The translations under genes and the position numbers were made by a program. Source: Obelidium mucronatum (taxonomy: Eukaryota; Chytridiomycota; Chytridiomycetes; Chytridiales; Chytriomycetaceae). Taken from it: a DNA stretch of 64,000 nucleotides. The notes beneath the pieces were generated by a model. The model worked only from the letters and a program-made list of their open reading frames with translations. It searched no databases and had not been told where the DNA came from. Below are positions 31,608 to 44,200 of this stretch, in pieces. The stretch covers positions 1 to 64,000 of the forward strand of contig JAIVFH010000085.1 in the NCBI GenBank assembly GCA_025765595.1, given 5' to 3'. Numbering within the stretch: the first letter of the stretch is position 1; each line of letters opens with the position of its first letter.

Positions 31608-34600
31608 ATGAACGCCAACTTGGGAAACATAACAAGCGACGATCGACAGAGAGTCCAGGCGGCACTGTGGGTATACGCTAGCAGATGGCTCCAAACTAGA
31701 GCGGCATTTGACTCTTTGCTTAACCTCAAAACCGATAACAACGTAGTCTCCAGGTCTTGAAGCAGATGCCGTCGGCCGCTGGTCAAACAGAAGAGCGACT
31801 CAGGGTGGCCGTGATGAACGCGGAAATGGGACTTGTAACTCAGGCGAACGGGAATCGGGTGAGCACCTCCCACGCTATCAAACCGGAACCAACTTTGAAA
31901 GTAACCAATTGCATAAAGGCACGCTATGCTGAACTATCAAAGCTAAGAATGGCGGACCTCCGAGGAAAGACTCAACAGGCAGCTGCCGCCCAAAATCAAC
32001 AAAACGCGAATCTCCAACAGCAACAAAATCAACAGCAAACGGCAAACATGGCGAATCTAATCCAAAACGGCCAGCTGACTCAAGCGCAGCTCGCACAGCT
32101 TCAGTTATCGGGCGGGAACCTAATGTCGAATCCCCTTGCTGGCTCAGTTACAAAACCAACTGCTGAATCAGCAGAAGTCACCCACACTCAACAATAATAA
32201 TAATCAAGGCACTGGAACTTCAGCGAATTTATTTGGCGCCACCGGCAGTGCTCCTAATAGTGGTAATGGTCTGGATTTGAATGCTCTAGCAATGATGGCT
32301 GCCGGATTTGGTGGAGGAATGGGCGGAGGAGTCGGCCTTGGTGCTCTCGGTCTCAATAACATGGGTGGACTCAATAGCATGGCCTTAAATGGAGGCAATG
32401 TCGCCGCTACAAACTCTGCAACCAACATGAATACTATTCTGGGAAGCCTCCCTGCTGGTATCAATATCGCGTCTTTGAATGCTCAATGGACTAGTTTTAA
32501 TCAAACTAGGATCGCCAATGGAGAACAACCTCTAGGGCTTGAGCAGTTTGTTTCGATCCTGAAGCAAAGGTTGCAGCTGGTAACGATACAATAATAACCT
32601 ACAGTTAATCCAAACGAACTAATTTTTTATGCGAATTTCAGCAACAGCAACAGCAGCAGCTGCAAAACGCTACTGCCTCTGGTATGACTGTTCAGCAACA
32701 GATGGCTCTTTTACAGCAAATGGGCCAACAGCAGCTGCTTAATCAAGCCCAAATGACCCCGCAAATGGGATCATTTATGAACAATGCACAGCAAAACCAA
32801 CCGCAAAATCTCCTCTCTGCCAATCCAGCGTCACTTAATTTGGCCAACACTTCGTCTGTTCTCAATATGAAAGCCGCCCAACTGGTGGCGCAGCAACAGC
32901 TCCAACTTCAACAACAAACACAATTGCTCCAACAGCAACAACAGCAACAACAACAGCAGCAGCAGCAACAAAAGCAACAGCAAGAGCAACAGCAGCAACA
33001 GCAGCAGCAGCAGCAAGCTGCCGCCAAACCCCAGAATACCCCGAATTTAGATGGAGGTCAAGCCAAAGCGGTATTGGCGGGGAAAATTGTAGACCGAATT
33101 CTTCAGAAGCATAATATAGGAACATTGGAACCTCCTCTCACCCACACTCAAATAGCCGAGAAACTTGGTCTTCCTGCCGAAAAGCTATCTCAAGATTATG
33201 TTCCCATGATCAATGACGAATTGACAAAGCGTTTTCAAGGGAATGGATCAGCAGCTGTTGCCAATAATACAATGTCCAACATGACTGTCACACAACCCAA
33301 TAAAGCGGCAACATCGAGTCCAGCTGTCCGACAGCCAGGTAAGCTTTTTTAGCTCGCAATAGTAACGTTAACATAAATTCTTTGTTGACGCTTTTTTCTG
33401 GACATGGCAGTGAACGTATCGGCTGAGGATTTTGTTTACATAAAGTCGAAATTCGAAGAAATGAAACAAATGTACCAAAACACGAATCCGTTAATGGAGG
33501 TATTCTCTCAACACCAAGGAAAAGAGAAAGAAATCGCACTCTTGAATACCATGGTGATTTTCTTTTATTTAACTTCTTACTTTCTTTTTTTGTTAACGTT
33601 TCATGTTTTTTAGAGAGGATTGTTTGCTTCTCAATACGAGGCGCCTGACAATGTTGTCTATGTGAATCGAGTCCAAGTGGATGCATTGAAAGATAAATTG
33701 CACGAGTTGTATCTGGCTGGCCAGAATCTTGTGAATGCCAGTCGAAATGTGGCAACCCCTACCGTTGAATCACAGCAAGTCGCCGTGAAACCGGAGCCAA
33801 ACAAGGCAACAGTCACGACACCCCAACCGAATCCCCAACCGGCCGTACCTCTGCAGCAGCCCGTCTCAAACCTTCCACCATGGCCACTGCCAAATTTCCC
33901 GCTGGAGCATGCGAAAAAGGCTATTGTCATGGTTCGGAGCCAGAATCCAACAGAAGAAGTGCGTGCGAAGCAGCAGATTGAGAGTAGGCTCACGACAATC
34001 AGCCCCAACTTGACGTATGCTCACCTTGAGCAGTTGGTGTTTCGCTATGTACCAGCTCTTCAGCAGCAGCTACAGTTATTTAGTCAGCGTCAACAGCTGC
34101 TTTTGAGTCAGCAACTGCAGCAACAACAGCAGCAACAACTGCTTCAGCAACAGCAACCTGTGGCTCAACAGCTTTCAAATCTCCCGAAAGTCGAACTTCC
34201 AGCCGCAGCGCCGGCTCAACCGGCAACGACGGCGGCAAAAGCCAAAAAACTGAAGCCGGCTGAACCCGCGAAAAAAGAGGCACCACAACCACCGCCCACA
34301 GTCGCAGCGCCCGTTTCCATGAAATCTGAAGTAACTAAAATCCTGGCAGAAATGGGAGACAAGACGTGGACAATGAATGGGATCTTTGGACAAATGGCGT
34401 CTCCTATTGAAGCGGGAATTAATCCTGATTTGCAAGGCTCTGGTGGCGGTGCGTCTGTTGTACAAGGACTTGAGAGTGTTGAAGTGGATGAACAGTTTAG
34501 GAATCTGGATGATAATGGTAGGAGTCGCTATGTTTTTATTTTTACAGCATATTTTTATACGTTTTTCTGTTATATTTTTTTTAAGATGTAGATGAAGTGA

Positions 34601-35055
34601 CTCTCATGTTGGGAGCAGATTATGTTATTCCAGAATGGACTGTTACATACCCGTTCATTGAGGAGAATCTCGCGTCTGACGGTTTGGACGGCCGCGGCTT
34701 GTCAGTTGAAGAAGAAGTGAAATCGATTGAATCCAAATTCCCAGTGAAGGGGCAAGTACACAAGTTATCAGGGGATGGCGTGGATGAATCGCTGGTTGTT
34801 TCATTCATCAAAGTTTCAAGTGGCAGTGGTACGAAAAGTAGTGGGGAAGAAGAAGATCGAATAGTCTTCACGATTTCAGGCAGGGGTGTGTATGAAGAAC
34901 GCGGAAAGGCTGGTCGTGTGATGTTGGATGAATCTGGTGTGGTAGTAGATGAAGTATTGGATGTTGATATAGATTGGGATGGGAATTCGTATAATGCTCC
35001 TCAAGGAGAGTCGAGGCGGATGCTGGATGTGTTGAGTGGATTGTTGGTAGTTTGA
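31608..35055 (+). CDS. Large Gln-rich protein, possibly Mediator-tail (Med15-like)
   Basis: Exons 31608-31670, 31754-32579, 32642-33338, 33411-33553, 33614-34517 and 34586-35055 give about 1033 aa if one frame break in a C run (32132-32135) is ignored. The N-terminus (ITSDDRQRVQAALWVLKQM) is a short helical domain. The middle is Asn/Gly/Leu-rich, with a poly-Gln block at 32890-33015 and another near 34080-34170. Helical conserved-looking stretches are EQFVSILKQRLQL, EDFVYIKSKFEEMKQMY and PNLTYAHLEQLVFRYVPAL. A folded C-terminal part follows, with FGQMASPIEAGINPDL and LMLGADYVIPEWTVTYPF. The organisation resembles Gln-rich transcription co-activators such as Med15/Gal11, but I cannot confirm the family. 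Confidence 0.65.
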
Positions 35056-35108
35056 TGACTCATAAATACTCATGCAACACACAAAACAAAGAAAAGATAT
35101 TTTTCTTG

Positions 35109-35561
35109 ATGGAGTCTAATCATGTATCCGAAGATCGACGGAAAGTTCCTCCGGCAGCTGTTAGTTTTCCTGACACGTGCCAATTCTGGATGGTAACAAT
35201 GGAATTCTCTGACAGATTTACGCTTGTTCATCAGTTGCCTCAAGCGGCTGGACAAAGTGATGAATCGATTGCCTTGATGGTGGCTTCTTTAGAAAAGGGG
35301 TTGATGAACGCATCAGGAGGAGACCCAGTAAGCGAGATATTCTGTTTCAGTTCTGTGACCAGTGCAAAGGTTTGAAAGTTGTAACAGTTAAGATACAATG
35401 AGCTTTCCAAGGTGAAATCCAAGCAGCTCGAAGATCGACTGGCCTATTCCCAGCGCTTTGTAGAAATGCACGGCGATATCTCGCACAACAGCAAACATGT
35501 TGTCATTGTCCAGACCAACTTCTTGAAATTTCCGCAAGCAGGACTGCCAGGAAGCTTTTAG
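35109..35561 (+). CDS. Small two-exon protein of unknown function
   Basis: Exons 35109-35327 and 35412-35561 (GTAAGC...CCAAG) join in phase 0 to 122 aa. The protein has no signal peptide, membrane helix or motif I recognise. The second exon, VKSKQLEDRLAYSQRF..., looks helical. The opposite strand also has open frames here (35388-35597 and 35240-35422) that read like protein, but I found no splice pair joining them, so the plus-strand model is preferred. Strand choice is uncertain. Confidence 0.4.
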
Positions 35562-35700
35562 ATATGCAGATGATGTAAAAATAAATTTATTGCTCACAGA
35601 TTAGCCGGTTATTCAACTGACATGTCAAAAATAATTTTTCTGTATTCTCTATTGTTTGTTTTCTTTTTTTCTTTTTTTTTGTGGTATTTTTTTTTTAAAA

Positions 35701-36857
35701 ATGGACACAACGTCGCTGTTGGATCTTCTCGCGATGATCCAGAGTGTGAAAAGCGGCGACAATGGTGGCGGCTGTGACGAACCAATTACGACAGAGGCAG
35801 TGGCGGCGACTGCGAAACCTTCTACGACCAAACCTACCGCGAAACGGAGGCAGTTTAAGCCACAAAGTATATCCAAGAGCGCAGCTAAAGCGCCCGAGTC
35901 ACCGGGACCTGATCAACCGCCGGATCTTGTGAAAGAACCGTTCCGACCGAAAGCGTGCCAGTCGTGCAAAGACTCTCATGTGTCCTGTGGCTACGAGCGC
36001 CCTTGCCCGGTAAGAAAGACGCAGTTTGCTGAGAACAACTCTGGCTTACTTTCTCCGCTTGTCGCCAACGCCAGCGCTGCATCCGATCCGGCAAGGCGGA
36101 CTGCTGCGTCGACGCGCAGCCGAAGAAGCGCGGACGGCCGACGAACGAAAGCCGGCTCGCCGACGAGCGCGACGGCGTCAAGCGGCCGCCGAAGCGCGCG
36201 CGGGCGGCGGCGGCGAAGGAAGCGAAGGCGGCGCCGCTGTCGGCGAAACAGCGGCGCGACGACGAGCGGCGCCGCGCCGACATTGAGCGCCAGCTGGCGG
36301 CCATCTTCGACGCCGCCGACGCGCCGGCGCCGTGCGACGCCGCGAAGCTGGGCTGTCTGACGCCCGCCACCTCGTGCTCCGTCGACAGCTTCGCGCCGGC
36401 GTCCGCCCAAAGCGCCGACATCAACGACAAGGACTTCATGGACCTGTTTGAGGGCGCCGCGTCCATAGTCAGCGACTCCACGCTGGTGGCTGTCGACGAA
36501 GAAGCGGACCCTGATCTCGACTCCATGATCATCGCACTCGACGGCAATATCCACCAACATGAAAATATTCCTGCATCTGCAATCACCCCCTGCGCCAGCA
36601 TTGCTCAGAGTGTCGAATGTCCAACCACAACAGCAACAGAGTCTATTGACCCTTCTATTCTATCTGATCTTCCTGAGCTATCTGCCAGTGACGAACTATT
36701 CTTTGATAATCTTTTGAATGAAGCACGGGCTGCTGGAATCGCTGGAAGTGATTCGCTAGGAAATGATTTTGATTTCCTGCTGGAGAACAACGTCTTTGAT
36801 ACGCTTTTGAAGAATCTAAATGGCGGCGAAGCAATCGGTTCGATTCTAGAACTATAG
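35701..36857 (+). CDS. Zn2Cys6 transcription factor, copy 1
   Basis: Exons 35701-36009 and 36075-36857 join to 363 aa. The intron splits the zinc cluster after its fourth Cys. Joined, it reads ACQSCKDSHVSC, then GYERPCPRC, then IRSGKADCC, giving six spaced Cys as in fungal binuclear clusters of the ERT1/RDS2 style, followed by KKRGRP (AT-hook-like) and a basic linker. The C-terminal half is acidic with repeated hydrophobic-acidic blocks (DPSILSDLPELSASDELFFD, LGNDFDFLLENNVFDTLLKN), a likely activation domain. It presumably acts as a nuclear DNA-binding activator; target genes are unknown. The linker lies in a GC-rich patch. A paralog follows at 37432. Confidence 0.85.
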
Positions 36858-37431
36858 CACTTTGGTGAAGCAATTTTGACACCATGATTCGGAAACAAAC
36901 TCAAATGAAGTGTTGGAAGTTGTCAGTTATTGGTGTCGCTGATTTAAGACTGTATTCTTCCTTATGAACCACTAAAAAGAATAATATTGCTGACTTTGTT
37001 GTGTGTGTGGCTGAACGCATATTATTTGTGATTTGTACTAGTTTTTTTGTACTTCAAGTTAATCATTGTTCCACCATTTCTCCAAGGCCAAAATGCTCTT
37101 CGCGCGACAACCCTCCATAGGAACCTTGAATTAAGGTTATCAAAACGTCCATCACCATGCGATTTGAAGCAACCAGTTGCTACATTTGGACTCGTGTTTG
37201 GGGCAGTTGCTACATTTGGACTCGTGTTTTCCTTAGTGGTCTGGGATGAAGTTTTGATTATTACAGACCCTTTCAACAGGGTTTCTCGCTTTTTAATGGC
37301 TATATGTTACCTCTCTTGAATTTTTGACGCTCCAATCACAACTGGTGAAAATTTGCTCTTTGGAGTATTTTTAACAAGGAGACATTCCAGTCTGTCACCA
37401 AAGACAATCACAATCGTTAGTGTCGATCACT
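36858..37431. other. Intergenic region between the two zinc-cluster genes
   Basis: No gene is supported here. It holds the 30-bp tandem duplication listed separately. Since both flanking genes read rightwards, this stretch must hold the promoter of the second. Confidence 0.5.
37174..37229. repeat. 30-bp direct tandem duplication
   Basis: A 26-bp core (it begins CAGTTGCTACATTTGG) occurs at 37174-37199 and again, identical, at 37204-37229, with a GGGG-type spacer making a 30-bp period. It could be a recent slippage product or a doubled regulator site in the promoter region of the downstream zinc-cluster gene. Confidence 0.85.
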
Positions 37432-38297
37432 ATGAGTCTACCAAACCTATCACCTATGCTCTCATATGTGACAGACACCTGTTTGTTCACATCCTTCGGA
37501 TCGCCGCTTGAGATCCCGTCTGCGCCAGCCGCTGTTCCTAAAAAAACTCGGGGGTCCACGAAGAGAATGTTGGCCTGCCAGCCGTGTCGATCGCAGCATC
37601 TCAAGTGTGTCGGAACGCGCCCATGTCTAGTAAGTTTTGCGTCGTATCAAACAGCCCAAAAGCAGTGCTGACAGAACAATCAGAGATGTATCTGTCATAG
37701 AATGGAGTCCTGCTGTGTTGACCCAGCAAAACCACCACGAAAAACTAGCAAGCGAAAGCAAGCAGCCGAGATCCAAAATCAGTCACTGTCCTACGGCGTT
37801 TCCCTGGAAACATCCTTCTCCGACGCAACCCACTTCAATCAAACACTTGAAGAGTTCCTTCAATGGACTCCACCACTAGCGAGCCAAGAAAATATGAACC
37901 AAGCAGGCGTTTCATCTGCTTCGTTGGACTTCCCTTCGCCTATCGAAACGCCAAAATGTACTGCAGCTGTAAACGCGACTTTTTTATCTCCCCCTAACGA
38001 GTGATCAATGGTTGGATACAAACACTGCTTTTATCCCCGCCTTCTTTGCATTTGGATGGTGGCTCCCAACGTAACGAAGTCTTATTTAACAGCTTTGAAC
38101 AGACTTGTTCAGCTTTTGGCTCAACTGGTGCTGATGTCAGTATGCTAAACATGCTGACAAACGCATCTACTTTTTCTGGTGATAATAACCAGTCCGGGTT
38201 CTGGTTGAATGAGGATAGCCAAACCAACTCAAATGATGTAGATTATAACTCCGATTGCATAATCGATACTGCAAAATATTCTCAAGCGCGTTCTTGA
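37432..38297 (+). CDS. Zn2Cys6 transcription factor, copy 2 (two frame breaks)
   Basis: Exon 1 is 37432-37629, exon 2 starts at 37684. The intron again splits the cluster after the fourth Cys: ACQPCRSQHLKCVGTRPC-L joins RCICHRMESCCVD, followed by a basic KPPRKTSKRK. The same intron site and cluster spacing as the gene at 35701 show they are paralogs. Downstream the frame shifts by one base in C runs at 37990-37994 and again at 38035-38038. Reading across both gives a continuous Ser/Asn/Asp-rich tail (TSDQWLDTNTAF, then LHLDGGSQRNEVLFNSFEQ) to 38297. The run-length errors look technical. The tail lacks copy 1's clear acidic blocks. Confidence 0.75.
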
Positions 38298-38419
38298 AGG
38301 ATATTTTAACGGAGCGTTTCTTTATCCTCCAAACGTACTTCTAAGTGACCATTACTTAATCTATTTAAGATAAAACACGCATGACACAGCAATAAAACCG
38401 AAAAAAACTTGTTTTTGTT

Positions 38420-38730
38420 TTATTTTCTTGTCCTTTTGGGTAGGGGGGTCGGTTTGATTGTTTTGTTGCTCTTGCCCTCTGCACCCATCGAAATAAATGT
38501 TGTTAAGCCATCAGCATATGTCCCTGCTGGCTGTCCAGTTGTTTCCACAACAATAACAGGCTTCATGGTTACAACTGGTCTATGAAAATAGAAGCGTCGG
38601 TTTTCAGCAGTGTCGTTAGAAGGATGAATGGAAACGAAAAAGGAACTTACACGTGAGTGATTCGGAAATTTGCGGGTATCAAGTAAGACGGCAGCTTTCC
38701 CTCATGATCTGATGATTTAATTTTAGCCAT
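38420..38730 (-). CDS. Small two-exon protein, or C-terminal exons of the upstream gene
   Basis: Exons 38730-38651 and 38579-38420 (GTAAGT...TTCATAG) join to 79 aa starting MAKIKSSDHEGKLPSYLIPA and containing VVTMKPVIVVETTG and FISMGAEGK. The splice sites are strong and the frame is clean. The ATG overlaps the stop of the minus-strand gene upstream (38723) in another frame. Because that gene has other single-base breaks, these exons may simply be its real C-terminus. No family is recognised. Confidence 0.5.
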
Positions 38731-41019
38731 GGAATTGGAGCTCCTTCCAGTTGCGATTCGATTTGTTGTTTTTTGAAATAAGTCCCCTTTTACTTTCGCA
38801 TTTGTGGCTTCCGGGACCTTTTTGGATCTGCTGGAGGAGCCATTGATATTGCGCCTGAACTAACTGATTCGGTTGATTCATGGGAGCTTTTGAGACGGAT
38901 TTCGAAGACGCGATTCTTGGTAGTGATACTTTCTGACTTGTTTTCGCTTTCGAGGGTTTTTTCGTTTCAGCAGGTAAGGAACTTTGCACCGCTTTCTCTT
39001 TTGAATCTTTGGTGGGTACCGGTTTGCTGAGAGTCAATTGCTTATTCCGTTTGTCATTATTTGGCGTTGGTTTATCAATGCTCTTTTGCATCTTCGATTT
39101 CTCCTGATTTGAAACTACATCCGCGCCTTTCTCCTCAATTTCAGTGATCGTCATTGTGTGTGCGTGGTCCATAAAGTGGATATTACGAGCGGGTCGACGT
39201 GTACTAGCTCGACTGCACGGTTTCCAATCTTCGGTATAAACGCGTGGTATAATGGGAGGCTCCATTCCACCACCATATTCCCTTGGTTTACATAGCCGCA
39301 TCAAGTTTTCCGACAACTCATGCCGTTTGACGGCCTCCCTTTTGGCCAGAAAGTGGTTCAGGTAACCCGTGTATGCACAGAACTCTGGCTTGCGAAGCAA
39401 TGGATTCTGTGGAGCTGTTATTGCCTGATGTGTTTCGTTTACGAGCAACTTTTGCCTGTTCTTGTTGTTGCTGGGCGGCGGCGGCATCTTCAATGGCGAT
39501 TTGTATTTTGATGTTTCGAAGTTCTTCGTAAAGTGGTATTGGCGCGTGACTGTGTGAAGTTTCGGGTTTCTGGATTTCCGCAGATGGAAGTGGTATTTCA
39601 GGGGGCCGGTATATATTGACTTGCGACTCTTTACAGGGGTTTCATTGCTCTTCGGTGCTGATGGAGTGCTGCTTCGGTCCGTAGGTTTCGACAGTGGTTC
39701 TGAAGTTGTTGGATTCTCATTTCGAGTCTCCCTTTTTCCTGCTGATTCTGCGTCCGGGACCCGTCCTTGAATTTTGTCCTTACTGTTGCTTTGTTCAGAC
39801 TGAGGCGGGGCTTCATCAGGCTGATATCCCTATATCGCAGTGTTTTTTAATCATTCAAGAAGTGGGAACATATACTTCAACTAAACTAACGTGTGGATAC
39901 GCTTTTATGCTCGTCAAGAAAGGAATAGCTCTGGCCTTCATTTCGTTTTCGTAAGCTCTTTGTGCTTTCTCAAAGTTTCTTCGTAGTCGCTCCAGTTTCT
40001 CATCAGGCAATTCCAATCCGTCGACAGCTTCATCTAGGCCTCTATAGCTTTCTGAATCGTCTTCCAGAGATGCAGGGAATAGTTTTGTTTTTGCGCTTCT
40101 TGCAACGTGGTCTGATTTCCTCCGAGTGGGAGACGTTTGTGGTCTATCGGTTTTCAGCAACACGCTTTTCTTTCTTTCGATTGAGCCAGCGGATTGAATA
40201 TCTCTGAGTCTCGTTTCTGTGCTAGTTGCTTCCAATAAGAAAAGGTCTTCTTTTGGTTTCACAACTTGTTTTGATGTTTTGAATACAGGTTTTGGTGGAA
40301 GTTCTTGTCGTTTAACGGCTTTCGGCTGATCGGTGACTTTGGATTTTATTGCGGTGGTTTTTGGGATGGTTGAGTTTTCCGTGTCATCTTGAATTGGAGA
40401 TTTGATTCGTGCCGTTCTAGGACGACTTGTTGGGTTTGATAAAACTCTTTCGGCATCGCCGGTTAATTTCGGTTGATCTCCAACTTTGGACTTTGCAGCA
40501 AGTTTTTGGTCTTCCAGAGCTATCTGCGTCAATTTGAATGGTCGGGGATTTGATTCGTGCAGTTCTGGGGCGACTTGCCGGGTTTGATAACACTTTATCG
40601 ACATCATCCGCATCATTTTGCGTATCTTTCCTTTTCGTCTTGTTGCTTGTGACTGGTCGCGTCTTGATTGTGTTGGAATCGTCGTCTGTTTCTTCTTCTT
40701 GGAATCTCGCTTTTTTCTTCAATCCAGACGGTAGCTGTGGGAGACTTGATTTACTTCGCTCTTTTGCAAGAGTGGTAGTTTCGGGCTTCATTTGAGACAT
40801 ATCGCTTTGGCTGCGAGTCCTTGGTTTCTCCATATCAAATAGAGTTTCAGGCGAGATGAAGTGTCCCTCAACACTGAAACTTTGATTATCCTCGTTTTCC
40901 CCATTCAAGTCGCGTTTAGTTCCGAATTTCGGTGGTTGGGGGATCTCACGTAATGATGACGCTTTCACCTTCACAAGTGGGAGTGGTGATTCTGGTGACC
41001 AGTTGGATAATGGGAACAT
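38723..41019 (-). CDS. Disordered basic protein with helical segment (frame-broken), unknown function
   Basis: Read from the ATG at 41019. The protein is Ser/Lys/Arg/Pro-rich and contains a duplicated block (VLSNPASRPRTARIKSP and VLSNPTSRPRTARIKSP). A charged helix follows (LPDEKLERLRRNFEKAQRAY, then MKARAIPFLTSIKAYP). An intron (CAC|GTTAGT...GATATAG|GGATAT) is followed by a Gln/Ala-rich helix and a tail ending near 38723. The frame shifts at an A5 run (40503-40507) and at least once more between 39400 and 39660. The ARAIPFL element is reminiscent of centriolar or microtubule-binding proteins of the FAM161/TPX2 style, and the neighbour is a transition-fibre-like protein, but this is conjecture. 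Confidence 0.5.
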
Positions 41020-41204
41020 TCACATTTCAAAACACACACACTTGCCTATCTCAGATGGTGCATCCATCTTATTATGTTATCCGTCTAGTCAGCTTCGATT
41101 TGTCCACCTTCCTTCCTTTTGACAGGCTTTCCATTGTAAAAGTCCAAAACGCCCCAATCAGATTTCAGACAATTCTCTCTCTCGCAAAAAAAAAAAAAAA
41201 AAAC

Positions 41205-44200
41205 ATGTCTCAAACGTCTGGACTTATTCCAATCTCTTCAACCAGCGCAGCAAAGAAATCATCAAACAAAAGTGATTTTGATTTCGAAATCGATGATGAT
41301 GATCTGGAGGATTTGTTGGGGTTGGATATGGAATCTGACTGTCAAGAAGAAAACGACTGCCGCCGCCGCGCCGTTAACCGTAAAGGGATCAAATTATAAA
41401 GCTTCAAGTGAATCTCTGTCATCGAAATCAGGCGGATTCAATGTACTCTACCTGGGGTTTTTTTTTCTACCTCGCATAAGTATGATTTTACCTAACCCAA
41501 CGAATGATAGAGGTCTTTATTCGAAGATCCAAAAGTACCTTCATCCCGAACATCATTTCCAAAAGCTCAAACAACCAGCGAGGGTCCTAGATTTTCTTCG
41601 GGTTCGTCAAGGTTTAATCCAGATCCAATTCTCACGGACTCAAAGCCTAAAAGCGAAAATGTCACGGAAAAAGATATGGGGGCAGTTCTTTCTAAATTGG
41701 GAGATATGGATGATATGGACAGCGGCTTATTTAGCAGTACTGGCCTCGTAACAAAGAAAGCATCATCAACGACAACGACAGCAAATACAACAACAAAAGA
41801 ATCTGGTCTCTTTGGAAGCAATAATGCGTACAAAGATCCATTTGGAGATAAAAATGCGCGGCCCATCTCACCAGCGAAAGATGTGGATACTTGGAGCAGT
41901 AGCATATCCAACGAGAATTCAACGAATGCACCAACCATTGGAAAACAAATGTCTTACCTAGGGAATTTACCTCCTGCGCAAACAAAAGGACCGTTTGATA
42001 AACCGATAAGTCCAGGGCGAGGGCATCAACAACACCATGATATTGGAGGAAACGGGGATGACGACTTGCTTGAAAGCATGGGACTCTTTGGCGACAGTCC
42101 TAAAAAACTGAATGCAACCAAGAATTTGACGGAAAGCGAAACTTTTGGTGCAATTTCGAGCTTGCAGAAAACCTCATTCAACACAACCACAAACCTAAAA
42201 TCAAACCTCTTCAATGACGATTCGAATTCAACAAGAGCTCATCAGAACAGAGGAGAAGCTGTAAATTTCAAATCGGGTCTTTCGGATTCAGACAAAGATG
42301 GGTTTTCGCGAACATCGTTATTTTCAACGACCAAACCAGATAACCCTCGTGCCGCGTCTCCAACTTCAATTAAATCGAAAGAGGAGGATTTTATTCCGTC
42401 ATTTCTTGCTGAAGCAAGCGCTAGTCGAAGGAGACGCGGCCCCGCTCCTGGTGATAGTCCAGTAAGGAGTAGCAGTATTGAACAGAAAAAGGAAGACAGT
42501 GATTTCTGGCCGCGAAAAGATCAGCCACAGGAAGCCCCATCATCCAAACAGCAAAATAATGACATGGACGCTATATCCTCGCGCAAGAAGAATCCGTTGA
42601 TTTCCTCGGTCTCGTCTCAGCTTTCAAGGCATTCAAAGCCACTGGCAAGCAATGAAACAGCAGCAAGCGGAGTTGCTGTTTTGCCGTTCCTTGATCCCAA
42701 ACCACAATCTATGGAACTTAAAAAGCCGGCATTCGCGTCTGCTGATACAAGTACGCTACCAAAAAAAGCCGAGCCTCAAATTCCAATCCAAAAGAAAGGA
42801 ACATTATCAAAGTCGTCCTCGTTGTCATCTCTTGTGAGCCTCAGTCCAACGGATGATGATTCCAGCGATAATGAAAACCTATCGTCATTGAAAGATAAAT
42901 TCAAAAAAAATGAAATCGCCATAAAACCTGTTGAGCAAGTTGCGGCTATGGAAAGTACCACAAAAGCGGCTGAAGTTGTTTCCGGTTCTGCGTCTACAAA
43001 AACAACATCAACAATTCATTCTGTACGAGCGTCTCGGGAATTATCTCAATCTCTCAAAGAGTCTCAGACGCGTCTTAGTGGGGACCATGTGGATCCAATA
43101 AAAGTTTCAGATGGTCCCAGCAAGACTGTTTCTGAGCCAAGAACCGAACCACATTCCCAGTTAGTCGAAACGCATGCAGTTGACGCAGACGAGAAAATCA
43201 AAAAATTGATGGAAGATCTGGAGGAAAGGGGTGCGTTGTTGAAATCAACGGAGAGACGGCTCCAAGAGGCCGAAGCTCAGGTTCGAAAACATTCTAAAAA
43301 TAAGGATGGCTGACCTGTTGAATGATTCTAGATTTCTATTGAAAAGGCAATCGTTTCGAGTTTGGAGCAACTGAAGCAAGCGTTAACAGAGGAGCATGAA
43401 AAGCAAATTGTTCTTTTGAAACAAACGCACTCCATCGAGCTGGAAAATGCAATCAAGTTGGAAAAACAATTGGTATCAAAAAAAAAATTACGTTTGCTTT
43501 ACACAAACTCACAAAATTTTTTTAAGATTGCCGAGTCAACAAAGCTAGAGCTTTTGAAGCAAAAGGCTGAATTTGAAAAAGCCATTGCTCAACTTAAGTC
43601 TCACCACTTCGATGAAGTATGTTACTCAATGGACGCTCTTAGTACATTCAACACTTTTGCATACACTAGATGGCTAAATTGATATCGACTGCTGATGCAG
43701 CTCAACAGCTTGAATCATTATCAAATAAAATGCAAGAAAGCTCCCAATTGGTTGATGCTATGCATCATAAACTCGAAACCGATCACACATACAGCATCAA
43801 AGTATTTAGACATTGTTTACTTGTATTTCTGGAATTTGAACTAATTCTCTGATAGGAGCGGGAAATGGCGCTTCAGCTAAAAGAACGTCAGCTCGTGGAG
43901 GTAATGAATACAGTGAGATCGGGAAGCTGTTCTTGACAAATAATCAATGAATGTTCCAGCTCCAACGGCAAATTATGAAGCAAAACCAAAACTTGGAAGA
44001 CGAACGCCAGAAACTGAAGACAAAATCCGACACTACGGATGCCTTAATTGAAGAAATCAAAAGAGAGAGAGAAGACAGTCAAAGGATAGTTGACGAAGAA
44101 AAGAGAAACCTCGAAAACCAAATTGTAAGTTTGATTGAAATCGGCTTTTCGACAAAGTTTTGATAGCTTTTTTTTGACGGCTACAGAGTATAGTAAGAAC

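Noticed and set aside
32831..33016. Minus-strand poly-Leu frame
   Set aside because: It is the antisense of the CAG/CAA tract that encodes poly-Gln in the plus-strand gene.
35388..35597. Minus-strand 69-residue frame opposite the small two-exon gene
   Set aside because: It looks protein-like, but no valid splice pair joins it to the adjacent minus frame, whereas the plus strand splices cleanly. Kept only as an alternative.
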